A stretch of 64,000 bases of DNA from Duodenibacillus massiliensis (GCF_900128485.1 NZ_LT635861.1:571017-635016), one strand, 5' to 3'. Positions 52,111 to 61,149 are shown, counted from the first letter of the stretch. The notes: generated by a model not told the origin, from the sequence alone. Program-made: numbers and translations.

Positions 52111-53156
52111 GTGAGCGCAGCGGCTAATTCGGTAACGCTCTGCGCGTAGAAAAAAGAGCGGTTGTAGTCGAGAAGCGCAGCAAAGTTGACGCTTCCCAAA
52201 AGGTAGACTTTGGCTTTTGGATCCTCTTTGGAGGGCGTGGGAAGGCTCACCAAAAGAACGGGTGTGGCAGGAGGAAACGGCACATACCCCTGCGGTTCAA
52301 CCCCTGCGTCCAGAGCGTTTTGCAGGGTTGTCGTCAGACGTGCCTCACCGGTATCGAGTTCCCGGGCGGCGGCTTCTGAGACCCGGCAGGGCCAGGTCAC
52401 GGGCAGCCGGTTGTCCCATCCCACGCTTTTAAGGTAGTTGGCCGCTGAAGCAACGGCGTCCGCGGTACTTGCGGTCAGGTCGACCTTGCCGTCGCCGTCC
52501 ATGTCAATGCCGAGCTTTTCAATGTTGCTCGGCATGAACTGGCAGATGCCCAGGGCCCCCGCAAAACTCCCTGTCACCGTTGTCGGATCCGTCTTGTTTT
52601 TGTGACAGATCGCAAGAAAGCTCGCGAGTTCATTCTGGAAAAAGGCCGCGCGCCGCGTGTAGTCAAAGGAAAGCGTGGCAAGCGCGTCAAGCGTTTTGAC
52701 GTTTCCGGTGCTCTTGCCGTAAATCGTTTCTACACCGATCACGGCGGTGATGATTTCAGGCGGAACCTGCCAGCGTTCAAAGGCAGAAGCCAGGCTTGCG
52801 GCGTTGGCTTTCATGAAGTTCAGGCCCAGCGTGATGCGCTGACTGTTCACAAAGTTTTTGCGGTGCGCGGGCCAGTTTTTGGGGGTTGCCCCTGCGGTGA
52901 GCCTGGGGCGGCTCATGATGCGTTCGCTCACCGCGCTGTAGCGAGCGCGCGAGAGCGCATTGGTAATCCACGCAAAGGGAATGCCGCGCGATTCGGAGAT
53001 GCCGGCCGCCCAAAAGCGAACGTCTGCGCGCGTGGCGTAATTAACGAACCCCTTTGTCTGCGCAAAAGCCGCAGGCACACACGCGCACACCGCGGCGGCC
53101 AAAAGCCGGCGGCGCAGGGCATCGGGCCCGGGGCAGGTGTGAAGGGGATCGGACAT
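52011..53156 (-). CDS. mltB: Lytic murein transglycosylase MltB, 3' end replaced by IS sequence
   Basis: About 380 aa as read. A signal peptide (RRRLLAAAVCACVPAAFAQ) is followed by the SLT-2/MltB domain with catalytic Glu in VIGVETIYGKSTGNVKTLDALATLSFDYTRRAAFFQNEL, plus GALGICQFMPSN and DMDGDGKVDL. The enzyme cleaves peptidoglycan forming 1,6-anhydromuramic acid. Native sequence stops at ...YNRSFFYAQSVTELAAAL (about 52115), where the IS begins; the last 30-odd residues are IS-encoded. Family members usually end within a few residues of this point, so activity may survive. The start at 53156 gives the compact signal peptide. Confidence 0.88.
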   Translation of the reverse strand: MSDPLHTCPGPDALRRRLLAAAVCACVPAAFAQTKGFVNYATRADVRFWAAGISESRGIPFAWITNALSRARYSAVSERIMSRPRLTAGATPKNWPAHRKNFVNSQRITLGLNFMKANAASLASAFERWQVPPEIITAVIGVETIYGKSTGNVKTLDALATLSFDYTRRAAFFQNELASFLAICHKNKTDPTTVTGSFAGALGICQFMPSNIEKLGIDMDGDGKVDLTASTADAVASAANYLKSVGWDNRLPVTWPCRVSEAAARELDTGEARLTTTLQNALDAGVEPQGYVPFPPATPVLLVSLPTPSKEDPKAKVYLLGSVNFAALLDYNRSFFYAQSVTELAAALTEFPAGSPGLEPREECGLSKFFNLGPNAAKPCT

Positions 53157-53316
53157 CGTTAAAAGCGCGCCAAGTGTGTGTGGTGCGGACAATCTTAACC
53201 GCAATACGCCAAAAACGGCTGAAATACCGGTAAGAAAGGCACTTCCGGGCTATACAAAAACGGGGCTCAACCTGATAGGATTGAAGAATCAGTTGTTTTG
53301 ATATGTGTTGACCCAC

Positions 53317-53775
53317 ATGATTCACCGTGCTTTTCTTTTGAGTGTGCTTGCGGCGGTTCTCGCCGGCTGCCAGACAACGACCCACAACCCCTACAGTTGG
53401 CGCTACGCCTCCGGCGGGCAGGAGACGGTGTGCGTTGCTTCGCCGGAAGAAACCAGTGAAGTGTTAAAGCTCACCTTAAGACAGGCACTGAGGGAAAAGG
53501 GCTTTAAGTCACTTGAAACTGACGGGGAAGATGCCCGCTGTACCAAGTACCTGCGTTTTACCGCGGTGATGGGCGGCTGGTCCGGCGCTCGGCTTGAGTC
53601 CGCGCGGCTTGAGCTCAGAAATAAGGGTGAGGCGCGGCCCGCTTACAGCGCTTCGGTTTCAGGCTTCAGCGCCGGTGACGCAAGTCTTAACCTGCCGGAA
53701 GACGACTACAACCTCACGATCCGCGTGCTCGTTGACCGGATGTTTCCGGAACCGCAGCCTTGGAGCGCAAACTAA
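53317..53775 (+). CDS. Putative lipoprotein of unknown function
   Basis: A 152-aa protein with a lipoprotein signal (MIHRAFLLSVLAAVLAGC, lipobox LAGC), so probably outer-membrane anchored. The mature part has a two-layer alpha/beta pattern: EVLKLTLRQALREKGFKSLE, then strands YLRFTAVMGGWSGARLESARLELRN, and a final helix NLTIRVLVDRMFPE. This resembles the Sbal_3080-type lipoprotein group, but I am not certain. ATG 53317 is used; four codons before it is another in-frame start. The stop overlaps the gluQ stop by four nucleotides in convergent orientation. Confidence 0.75.
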   Translation: MIHRAFLLSVLAAVLAGCQTTTHNPYSWRYASGGQETVCVASPEETSEVLKLTLRQALREKGFKSLETDGEDARCTKYLRFTAVMGGWSGARLESARLELRNKGEARPAYSASVSGFSAGDASLNLPEDDYNLTIRVLVDRMFPEPQPWSAN

Positions 53776-54644
53776 GCCGGGATATTATCCCGCCAGATTT
53801 CAACGGCAGTTTTCCAAAAGCCCGTAAGCGTATCGGCTTTAAATGCGGGCAGTCCGAAGTGCGGCCACAAGGCCGTGAGTGTTGCGAGCGGAGCCTCGGC
53901 AGTGACTGCCGGGGCTTTTCGCTGTTTGGAGAGTTTTTCGCCGTCGGGCCCGAGAATAAGGGGCGTATGAAGATAGCGGGGCGTGCGGTATCCGAGCGCC
54001 TGCTGCAGCTCAATCTGCCGCGCAGTGCTCGCTAACAGGTCGCTGCCTCTCACAACGTCGGAGATCCCCTGATCCGCGTCATCAACAACCACGCAGAGCT
54101 GATAGGCCCAGAGGTGGTCGGCGCGGCGGATGATGAAGTCGCCTACTTCTTTTTCAACATTTTGCTTAACGGGCCCGCAGAGGCGGTCGGTGAAGGCTAC
54201 TTCCCGGTCTTCGGTGAGAAAACGAACGGACCGCACGGGTCTGCCGTGAGTGCCTCGTCGGCAGGTGCCGGGGTACACGCCTTTTGGAAGATGAAGCAGT
54301 CTGCAGGCGTGAGCGATATCGGTGTTGGTGCACGCGCACCCGTAGGCACGGTGAAGAGCATAAAGCCGCGCAAGTGCCGCCTCATACAGGTCGCAGCGTT
54401 TTGACTGCCATACCACGGGCTCGTCAGAGGTCATGCCGAACGCAGCGAGTGTGTCAAGAATCAGCCGGTCGGCTCCGGGCATATCCCGCGGGGGATCAAT
54501 GTCCTCGATGCGCACAAGCCAGACGCCGCCGTGCGAACGGGCATCAAGCCAGGTCGCGGCGGCACAAAAAAGGCTCCCCAGGTGCAGGGGGCCGGTGGGC
54601 GAGGGGGCAAAGCGTCCCCGGTAAACGGGTGTTGTCTCAGACAT
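53772..54644 (-). CDS. gluQ: Glutamyl-Q tRNA(Asp) synthetase
   Basis: A 290-aa paralogue of the GluRS catalytic domain without the anticodon-binding domain; it attaches glutamate to queuosine in tRNA-Asp. HIGH-type motif RGRFAPSPTGPLHLGSL, RIEDIDPPRD, zinc-site cysteines (CACTNT...CRLLHL...CRRG) and KMSKS-like LGPDGEKLSKQRKA. The start at 54644 places MSETTPVYRGRFAPSPTG at the N-terminus; an ATG three codons upstream is possible. Confidence 0.93.
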   Translation of the reverse strand: MSETTPVYRGRFAPSPTGPLHLGSLFCAAATWLDARSHGGVWLVRIEDIDPPRDMPGADRLILDTLAAFGMTSDEPVVWQSKRCDLYEAALARLYALHRAYGCACTNTDIAHACRLLHLPKGVYPGTCRRGTHGRPVRSVRFLTEDREVAFTDRLCGPVKQNVEKEVGDFIIRRADHLWAYQLCVVVDDADQGISDVVRGSDLLASTARQIELQQALGYRTPRYLHTPLILGPDGEKLSKQRKAPAVTAEAPLATLTALWPHFGLPAFKADTLTGFWKTAVEIWRDNIPA

Positions 54645-54790
54645 GACCGGCATTTTGGCACGCATCAGAGGAGAAGGCGCCCGCCGGGCGCGTTTTTCTT
54701 CGGGCAAACACCTGTATGGAGGTCATCCGATTGTCTTGAGTCAGACCGCACGGGCCTTAGAATGCCGGCATATTTGCCGGAATTTAATTC

Positions 54791-56068
54791 ATGACTGAAG
54801 CTAAGAAACACCCGGGCGGCACAGATTGCGTTAAGCCCAAGGTCAATACCTTTATCCTCACCTGGCTTTTGGCGGCCTGTTCCATGATCGGGCCTTTTGC
54901 GACCGACATGTACCTGCCGAGCTTTCACGAGATGACGCAGGTCTTTGGCGTGCCGATGCAAGCCGTGCAGCAGACGCTGTCGGCCTACCTCATCGGCTTT
55001 GCCGCGATGACGCTTTTTTACGGGACCATCAGCGACATTCTCGGCCGCAAAACAACGATGGTTGCGGGCTTTTTCTTTTTTATGCTCGCCAGTGTCGGCG
55101 CCGCTTTTTCAACGACTTTGGCCGAAGTCACGTTTTTCCGTTTCGTGCAAGGCCTTTTTGCGGGCTGCGGCATGGTGATCGGCATGGCCGTGATCCGCGA
55201 TCTTTTCGGCGGACCGCAGGCACAGAAACTGATGGCCTACGTGGCGATGGTTTTCGGTTTCGGACCAGCTTTGGCGCCCGTGATCGGGGGTTACGCCGCA
55301 ACGCACTTCGGCTGGCAGAGTCACTTCTATACGCTCGCCGTCATCAGTGCGTTTTTGTGCCTTGCCTGTGTTTTCTTTCTGCCCGAGAGCCTTCCCAAAA
55401 GCGCCCGTACGCCGGTGAACTTTAAGCTTTTGGCCGTGAATTACGCCAAGGCCGCCGCCAACCCCGCCTTCATGACGGGCTGCAGCGCACTGGGTCTTGC
55501 GTTTCTCGGACAGGGCGTTTTTATTGCGGGTGCCGCCGACTGGTGCGTCAACGTCATGGGCATGAAGCCTGATGAGTTCTGGCACATGTTTTTGCCGATG
55601 ATTGCGGGAACGGTCATCGGGAGCTGGATTTCCGCGCGCACGGCGCAGAAAATCGGCACGCCCATGACGATCCGCGTGGCCTTTGCCATCATGGCGCTCG
55701 GGGCGCTCACGGCGCTTTTTGAGATTGTTTTCGTGGATCAACCCGAGATGCCCTGGGCGGTGCTGCCGCTTGCGGTTTACACAACCGGCATCGGCATGAT
55801 GCGCCCGGCGATGTCGCTTCTGCTGATGGACTTTTATCCGCATTCGCGCGGAATGGCAAGTTCCGTTTTGAATTTCCTGCAGACACTCTTTTTTGCGCTT
55901 TGCTCGGCCTTTATCGTGCCGTTACTTTACGGTGACGGTGCAAAATATTCGGCTGCGATCATCGTGTTTTCGCTTCTCACGATGCTTTTCTGGGCCGCAA
56001 GCACTCAGCTTTATCTGCGGTCAAAGCACCGCGCGGCTTTAAAAGAGCGAAGCGACGAAATCGGCTGA
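54791..56068 (+). CDS. MFS drug resistance transporter, Bcr/CflA family
   Basis: A 425-aa major-facilitator exporter with 12 hydrophobic segments. The Bcr/CflA pattern is FATDMYLPSFHEMTQVFGVPMQAVQQTLSAYLIGFA with GTISDILGRKTTM (loop 2-3 motif A), FVQGLFAGCGMVIGMAVIRD, and PALAPVIGGYAATHFGWQSHF (motif C). Exports hydrophilic drugs or amino acids such as bicyclomycin or cysteine in relatives. It stands alone, followed by a terminator and the tRNA cluster. Confidence 0.92.
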   Translation: MTEAKKHPGGTDCVKPKVNTFILTWLLAACSMIGPFATDMYLPSFHEMTQVFGVPMQAVQQTLSAYLIGFAAMTLFYGTISDILGRKTTMVAGFFFFMLASVGAAFSTTLAEVTFFRFVQGLFAGCGMVIGMAVIRDLFGGPQAQKLMAYVAMVFGFGPALAPVIGGYAATHFGWQSHFYTLAVISAFLCLACVFFLPESLPKSARTPVNFKLLAVNYAKAAANPAFMTGCSALGLAFLGQGVFIAGAADWCVNVMGMKPDEFWHMFLPMIAGTVIGSWISARTAQKIGTPMTIRVAFAIMALGALTALFEIVFVDQPEMPWAVLPLAVYTTGIGMMRPAMSLLLMDFYPHSRGMASSVLNFLQTLFFALCSAFIVPLLYGDGAKYSAAIIVFSLLTMLFWAASTQLYLRSKHRAALKERSDEIG

Positions 56069-56080
56069 GACCAAAAGAGA

Positions 56081-56148
56081 AAAGCGGACGGCAATTTTTG
56101 CCGAAGTTTCAACGGGCGGGCGCTCCTTGCGGTGTCCGCTTTAATTTT
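56081..56148 (+). terminator. Probable terminator of the MFS gene
   Basis: AAAGCGGAC (56081-56089) pairs with GTCCGCTTT (56134-56142) around an inner structured loop, followed by AATTTTCG. Confidence 0.55.
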
Positions 56149-56153
56149 CGGAC

Positions 56154-56181
56154 TTGACAGCGTACGGGGTCTGTGTAAAAT
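56154..56181 (+). promoter_or_regulatory. Promoter of the tRNA cluster
   Basis: TTGACA (56154-56159), 16-nt spacer, TAAAAT (56176-56181), with a GC-rich discriminator (GCGC) before the start point, as expected for stringently controlled tRNA promoters. Confidence 0.75.
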
Positions 56182-56195
56182 GCGCATTCTTCGCC

Positions 56196-56271
56196 GCGGG
56201 AGTAGCTCAGTTGGTAGAGCGCAACCTTGCCAAGGTTGAGGTCGCGAGTTCGAGACTCGTCTCCCGCTCCA
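56196..56271 (+). tRNA. tRNA-Gly(GCC)
   Basis: 76 nt including encoded CCA. Acceptor GCGGGAG/CTCCCGC, D-loop AGCTCAGTTGGTAGAGC, anticodon loop CTTGCCA (GCC), T-loop GTTCGAGAC. First of three identical copies. Confidence 0.98.
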
Positions 56272-56297
56272 AAGCGCGTGTTTTGGAAAAGAACGGC

Positions 56298-56371
56298 GGC
56301 GCGATAGCAAAGTGGTTATGCACCGGATTGCAAATCCGTTCACAGCGGTTCGATTCCGCTTCGCGCCTCCA
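56298..56371 (+). tRNA. tRNA-Cys(GCA)
   Basis: 74 nt with encoded CCA. Acceptor GGCGCGA/TCGCGCC, anticodon loop ATTGCAA (GCA), T-loop GTTCGATTC. It lies between two tRNA-Gly genes, a common proteobacterial grouping. Confidence 0.97.
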
Positions 56372-56406
56372 GCAGCTTTTTGCGGTGAAGAAAAACGTGA
56401 TTTTGT

Positions 56407-56482
56407 GCGGGAGTAGCTCAGTTGGTAGAGCGCAACCTTGCCAAGGTTGAGGTCGCGAGTTCGAGACTCGTCTCCCGCTCCA
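56407..56482 (+). tRNA. tRNA-Gly(GCC)
   Basis: 76 nt, identical in every base to the copy at 56196, CCA encoded. Confidence 0.98.
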
Positions 56483-56539
56483 CAAATTTACGGTCAGTCC
56501 GGATGGGTTCTTCTGAAGGAACCCGGCGCATCAGATGAT

Positions 56540-56615
56540 GCGGGAGTAGCTCAGTTGGTAGAGCGCAACCTTGCCAAGGTTGAGGTCGCGAGTTCGAGAC
56601 TCGTCTCCCGCTCCA
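56540..56615 (+). tRNA. tRNA-Gly(GCC)
   Basis: 76 nt, third identical copy, CCA encoded. No strong terminator is seen directly after it. Confidence 0.98.
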
Positions 56616-56821
56616 GTTTCTTTCCTCCCAATACTTTCGATGACACCGTCCGTGCGGTGGAATTTTGCTGTCCGCAACTTTTGCAAAACGCCTGAAAACA
56701 GGCCGTCTGCCTAAGGTTTTCGCGGGCTTGCTGCGCTAAAATCGAAGCATGATCATTCATGTCATCAGCCTCCTGGCGCGTGCTTGGGTAAACCCTCTGC
56801 GCTTTGGGCTTAAACAACGTC

Positions 56822-57073
56822 ATGACCAAAACAGCAAAAGACAATATCTCGTTTGAAGCCGCCATGAGCGAACTTGAAGCGATTGTGCAGAAAATGGAAG
56901 CCGGGGGCCTTACGCTTGAAGAAAGCCTTGAGGCTTATACCCGGGGCGTTGAACTTTCCAAACTCTGCCGCCGCAGGCTTGACGCCGCTCAGGCCAAAAT
57001 TCAGGTGCTGCAAAACGATGAAACCCTGCGGGAAGTAAGTCCCGAGGCGCTGGGGGTAAGCCGCGATGCGTGA
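56822..57073 (+). CDS. xseB: Exodeoxyribonuclease VII small subunit
   Basis: An 83-aa helical protein with the XseB pattern SFEAAMSELEAIVQKMEAGGLTLEESLEAYTRGVELSKLCRRRLDAAQAKIQVL. It binds XseA to form exonuclease VII, which degrades single-stranded DNA. The start at 56822 (MTKTAKDN) is preferred to one six codons upstream. It overlaps ispA by 8 nt. The xseB-ispA-dxs order is a classic proteobacterial operon. xseA is not in the window. Confidence 0.95.
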   Translation: MTKTAKDNISFEAAMSELEAIVQKMEAGGLTLEESLEAYTRGVELSKLCRRRLDAAQAKIQVLQNDETLREVSPEALGVSRDA

Positions 57074-58007
57074 TGATGATCTTACTTTTGAAGCCTGGGC
57101 CGATGCCCGCCGTGCGCATTTTGAAACGTATGCCGAGGGCGTCTTTAAGGGCGTCACGGCGCGTGTGACCGATCCCGCGCTCTTAAAACTTTGGGAGGCC
57201 ATGCGCTACGCGGTCTTGGGCGGTGGTAAACGCGTGCGTGCGCTTCTTGTCTACGCCGCAGGGCACCTCACGCAGGCCTCTTGCGCGGCCCTTGACGCCG
57301 CGGCTCTTGCGGTTGAGTCGGTGCACGCGTATTCGCTCGTGCACGATGATCTGCCGGCCATGGATAACGATACCCTTCGGCGCGGCAAACCCACCTGCCA
57401 CGTGAAGTTTGGTGAGGCGCAGGCGATGCTCGCCGGTGACGCGCTGCAGCCTTTTGCGTTTTCGCTTTTGGCGTCGCTTCCTGTTTCGGACGCTTCGCGC
57501 GTTGCGGTGATGGCCGAACTTGCGAGGGCAAGCGGCGCCGTCGGGATGTGCGGCGGGCAGATGATTGACCTCGAGAGCGTCGGAAAGAGGGTATCGGCTG
57601 AGACGCTGCAGAGAATGCACGAGATGAAGACCGGGGCCCTTATTGCCGGGAGCGTCGTGATCGGCGCGCACTGCGGGACGGCTGAGAGGATCGCGGCCGC
57701 ACTGCCGGCGCTTAAAACCTACAGTAAGTCCCTGGGGCTGGCGTTCCAGGTGATTGACGACATTCTGGACGTCACGGCCGACACCGCAACGCTTGGGAAA
57801 ACCGCCGGCAAGGATGCGGCGGACAATAAGCCCACCTATGTGACGCTTCTGGGGCTTGAAGAAGCAACGGCCCTGGCAAAGTCCTGCCGTAATGATGCGC
57901 TTGATGCGCTTCGCGGTATTGAAACCGACGAAGAGGGGCTTATTCCGCCGCGGCTTACAAGGCGCCTGGCAGAGACCGCCGACTACATCGTCGGAAGGAC
58001 GTTCTGA
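57066..58007 (+). CDS. ispA: Farnesyl diphosphate synthase
   Basis: A 313-aa trans-prenyltransferase condensing IPP with DMAPP and GPP. The first Asp-rich motif is DDLPAMDND with the two-residue insert of type II FPPS, the second is FQVIDDILD; KRVRALLVY, SLVHDD and KTGALIAGS are also present. Products feed undecaprenyl phosphate and quinone synthesis. Its start overlaps xseB, and its TGA overlaps the dxs ATG (ATGA). Confidence 0.96.
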   Translation: MRDDDLTFEAWADARRAHFETYAEGVFKGVTARVTDPALLKLWEAMRYAVLGGGKRVRALLVYAAGHLTQASCAALDAAALAVESVHAYSLVHDDLPAMDNDTLRRGKPTCHVKFGEAQAMLAGDALQPFAFSLLASLPVSDASRVAVMAELARASGAVGMCGGQMIDLESVGKRVSAETLQRMHEMKTGALIAGSVVIGAHCGTAERIAAALPALKTYSKSLGLAFQVIDDILDVTADTATLGKTAGKDAADNKPTYVTLLGLEEATALAKSCRNDALDALRGIETDEEGLIPPRLTRRLAETADYIVGRTF

Positions 58008-59911
58008 TGACGGATAAAACGCCTGAGACCCGTTTTAAGCTTCTGGAAAGCGTGAATTATCCGGAGGATCTGAGAACCCTTCCGGAGGAGTCGCTGCCGA
58101 TTCTTGCGCATGAAATCCGCGAGTTCATGATCGAAAGCGTCTCCAAAACCGGGGGGCATCTCTCCAGTTCCCTGGGTGCCGTGGAACTCGCGGTGGCGAT
58201 TCATTATGTCTTTAATACGCCGGAAGACGCCGTCGTCTGGGACGTGGGGCATCAGGCCTACGCACACAAGATTCTCACCGGGCGCCGTGAGGCAATGGCG
58301 GGTTTGCGTCACTGGGGCGGCATTTCGGGCTTTCCCAAGCGAAGCGAAAGCCCGTACGACAGTTTCGGCACCGCGCATTCCTCCACCTCGATTTCAGCCG
58401 CACTCGGTATGGCCGTGGCTGACAGCCTTGCCGGAAAAACGGACCGCTGGCACATTGCCGTGATCGGTGACGGAGCGTTGACGGGCGGCATGGCCGTGGA
58501 AGCGTTAAATCACGCCGGGGTCTATAAGGACGGCGTGAAGCTTCTGATTATTTTGAACGACAACAACTGCTCGATTTCGCCTGCGGTGGGCGCTCTTTCC
58601 GGCAACCTCGGAAAGCTCGTGAGTTCCGCGCCCGTCTGGAAGATGAGAAGCATCAGTAAAAAGGCCCTGAAAGGGTGCCCGTCGCTTTGGGAACTTGCCA
58701 AGCGCCTGGAAAAGCAGACGGTGAATTTTTTAAGTCCGCCTTCTTCCATCTTTTCCACCTTTGACCTCAATTACTTCGGCCCCATTGACGGTCATAACCT
58801 TGCCGAACTCGTGCATATTCTGAAAAACCTCAGAAATCTCACGGGTCCGGTGGTGCTGCACGTCAAAACGCAGAAAGGGCACGGCTACGCCCCGGCTGAG
58901 GCCGATCCGACGCTTTATCACGGTGTCTCGCCCTTTGACCCGAAGGTGGGGATTCTTCCGAAACCCGCTGACCCCGCGCATCCCACCTATACGCAGGTCT
59001 TCAGCCGCTGGGTGTGCGATATGGCTGCCGCCGACAAGACGCTTTACGCGATTACCCCCGCCATGCGGGAAGGCAGCGGTCTTGTTGAATTTGAAAAGAA
59101 GTTTCCGGACCGCTACAGAGACGTCGCGATTGCCGAGCAGCATGCGGTGACGTTTGCCGCGGGCCTTGCCTGCGCGGGCATGCACCCGGTTGTGGCGATT
59201 TATTCCACCTTTGCGCAGCGCGCCTACGATCAGATCGTGCACGATGTGGCGATTCAGAACCTGCCGGTGATGTTTGCCGTGGACCGGGGGGGCCTCGTGG
59301 GTGCTGACGGTCCGACGCACCACGGTGTGTTTGACTTGGCGTACTTCCGGTCGATTCCGAACCTCACGGTGATGGTGCCGAGCGACGAAAACGAGACGCG
59401 GCTCATGCTCACAACGGCCTTCCGGATGAAAACACCGGCCGCGGTGCGCTACCCCAGAGGCAAGGGTCCGGGCGTTGCCCTGAGCGGGGGGCTTGAAACG
59501 ATAGAGATCGGTAAGAGCCGCACACTGCGTGAGTCTGGTGCAGAAAAAGGTAAGCGCGTGGCGTTTCTGGCGTTTGGTTCGATGGTAAACGTTGTGCGGC
59601 CGATAGCTGAAAAGCTTGACGCAACCTTGATTGACATGCGTTTTGTAAAGCCCTTGGACACCGAAGCGGTTTTAAAGGCAGCGGACATCCATGATCTTCT
59701 TGTGACAGCCGAAGAGGGTGTGGCCGCGGGCGGCGCAGGAAGCGCCGTACTTGAGTGCCTGAGCGGACAGGGCCGCACGGTGCCGGTGCTTGTTAAGGGC
59801 ATCGCCGACCGCTTTATCGATCACGGCGACATGGCGCACATCATGAAGGAAGCCGGTATTGATGCCGAAACGATTGAATGCGACGTACGGGCGCGTCTTG
59901 CGGCACTCTGA
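58007..59911 (+). CDS. dxs: 1-deoxy-D-xylulose-5-phosphate synthase
   Basis: A 634-aa thiamine-diphosphate enzyme, the first step of the MEP isoprenoid pathway. Motifs: HLSSSLGAVELAVAIHYVF, VWDVGHQAYAHKILTGR, the ThDP signature GDGALTGGMAVEALNH...NDNNCSISP, and the transketolase pyrimidine domain GSGLVEFEKKFPDRYRDVAIAEQHAVTFAAGLA. The length is normal (620-640). It is coupled to ispA, giving two isoprenoid enzymes in one operon. Confidence 0.97.
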   Translation: MTDKTPETRFKLLESVNYPEDLRTLPEESLPILAHEIREFMIESVSKTGGHLSSSLGAVELAVAIHYVFNTPEDAVVWDVGHQAYAHKILTGRREAMAGLRHWGGISGFPKRSESPYDSFGTAHSSTSISAALGMAVADSLAGKTDRWHIAVIGDGALTGGMAVEALNHAGVYKDGVKLLIILNDNNCSISPAVGALSGNLGKLVSSAPVWKMRSISKKALKGCPSLWELAKRLEKQTVNFLSPPSSIFSTFDLNYFGPIDGHNLAELVHILKNLRNLTGPVVLHVKTQKGHGYAPAEADPTLYHGVSPFDPKVGILPKPADPAHPTYTQVFSRWVCDMAAADKTLYAITPAMREGSGLVEFEKKFPDRYRDVAIAEQHAVTFAAGLACAGMHPVVAIYSTFAQRAYDQIVHDVAIQNLPVMFAVDRGGLVGADGPTHHGVFDLAYFRSIPNLTVMVPSDENETRLMLTTAFRMKTPAAVRYPRGKGPGVALSGGLETIEIGKSRTLRESGAEKGKRVAFLAFGSMVNVVRPIAEKLDATLIDMRFVKPLDTEAVLKAADIHDLLVTAEEGVAAGGAGSAVLECLSGQGRTVPVLVKGIADRFIDHGDMAHIMKEAGIDAETIECDVRARLAAL

Positions 59912-59939
59912 AGGAACGGATAAGCAAAGAGAGGAAGCA

Positions 59940-61013
59940 ATGCTGACGGATACAGTGACAGTGTCGGCCGCCGGGGCCGTGACGGGGCCCGCGGGTGTGA
60001 TTGAAAACGCTCCGTTACAGGACAAAAACACCTTTCACGTGAAGGCGCAGTCCCGTTGGTTCGGCTTTTTTAAGACGGCCGAAGACCTGAAAGCCCTTTT
60101 TGCGGACACGCGGTTTAAGGACGTGCCGAAATTTGTGCTCGGGGGCGGCTCCAACCTTTTGCTGACCGACAACTATCCGGGCCTCATGCTGCAAAGTGCC
60201 GACGGGAGCGCTGAAGTCGTCGACGAAAACGACGGCTACTGGTTTGTCCGCGTGGGGGCCGGCGCCGACTGGACGCGGTTTGTGGATATGACGCTTGAAG
60301 CGGGCATGCAGGGGCTGGAAAACCTCGCGCTCATTCCGGGGACTGCAGGGGGCGCCGTTGTGCAGAATATCGGTGCCTACGGTCTTGAGATCGCTGAGCG
60401 CGTGAGTGACGTTGAGTGCTTTGACCCGGCAACCGGGGAGCCCCTTACGCTCACGGCTGACGATTGTGACTACGGCTACCGCACGAGTGTCTTTAAAACG
60501 AAGCGGCCGGATCTCATCGTTCTTTCGGTGACATTGGCGCTTCCTAAAACCTTCGAGCCGCGGACGGCTTATAAGGAACTGGCGGCAGTCTTTGGCGAGC
60601 GGGTGCCTGCGGATGCCAACGAACTTGCCGAAGCCGTAAAGTCCGTGCGCCGCAAAAAACTGCCGGATCCCAAGGAGCTCGGTAACGCGGGGAGCTTTTT
60701 TAAAAACCCGGTTGTCACCAAGGTCAAGATGGTGCATCTTCTGGAGGACGACCCGACGCTGGTGGCTTACCCCTTGGCAGGCGGTCGCGCAAAGCTCGCC
60801 GCAGGGCGTTTGATTGATGCCTGCGGGATGAAGGGTAAGCGCGTCGGGGATGCCGGTGTTTCTGAAAACCATTCCCTGGTGCTTGTGAATTACGGCGGCG
60901 CCTCAGGGGCCGACATCCTGGAACTTGCCCGCAAGGTCCGTCAGGCGGTTAAGCGCCGCTACGGGGTGGAACTCACGCCGGAACCCGTCTTTTTGCCGGC
61001 CGCGGACCTGTAA
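59940..61013 (+). CDS. murB: UDP-N-acetylenolpyruvoylglucosamine reductase MurB
   Basis: A 357-aa FAD enzyme making UDP-MurNAc for peptidoglycan. FAD-binding LGGGSNLLLTD, ENLALIPGTAGGAVVQNIGAYG, catalytic-region YRTSVFK and the active-site Ser in GNAGSFFKNP, with the C-terminal Glu in VELTPEPVF. The layout is of the type I (E. coli-like) enzyme. The start at 59940 has GAGAGGAAG upstream. A 20-residue unconserved extension precedes the core. It begins 28 nt after dxs and is probably read through from it. Confidence 0.95.
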   Translation: MLTDTVTVSAAGAVTGPAGVIENAPLQDKNTFHVKAQSRWFGFFKTAEDLKALFADTRFKDVPKFVLGGGSNLLLTDNYPGLMLQSADGSAEVVDENDGYWFVRVGAGADWTRFVDMTLEAGMQGLENLALIPGTAGGAVVQNIGAYGLEIAERVSDVECFDPATGEPLTLTADDCDYGYRTSVFKTKRPDLIVLSVTLALPKTFEPRTAYKELAAVFGERVPADANELAEAVKSVRRKKLPDPKELGNAGSFFKNPVVTKVKMVHLLEDDPTLVAYPLAGGRAKLAAGRLIDACGMKGKRVGDAGVSENHSLVLVNYGGASGADILELARKVRQAVKRRYGVELTPEPVFLPAADL

Positions 61014-61078
61014 CGGCTGTTTGCAAAAGCTCGGGTTTGTCCCTAGAAAATTGAGGACGCCGACCCCACATGGACCTG

Positions 61079-61093
61079 TGAGAATCATTCTCA
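61079..61093. promoter_or_regulatory. Fur-box-like palindrome upstream of the HlyIII gene
   Basis: TGAGAAT-C-ATTCTCA, a perfect 7-1-7 inverted repeat matching the Fur core seen in many Pseudomonas and enteric sites. It is centred 64 nt before the start codon. Confidence 0.6.
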
Positions 61094-61097
61094 ACGC

Positions 61098-61120
61098 GGG
61101 AGGCACAAACTGTGTCTCCC
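61098..61120 (+). promoter_or_regulatory. Hairpin in the leader of the HlyIII gene
   Basis: GGGAGGCACA (61098-61107) pairs with TGTGTCTCCC (61111-61120) with one G-U pair and a 3-nt loop. AGGTTTTG follows. It may be the murB terminator or part of the leader. Confidence 0.4.
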
Positions 61121-61149
61121 ACCAGGTTTTGTCGGGAGGTTTCTTTGTT

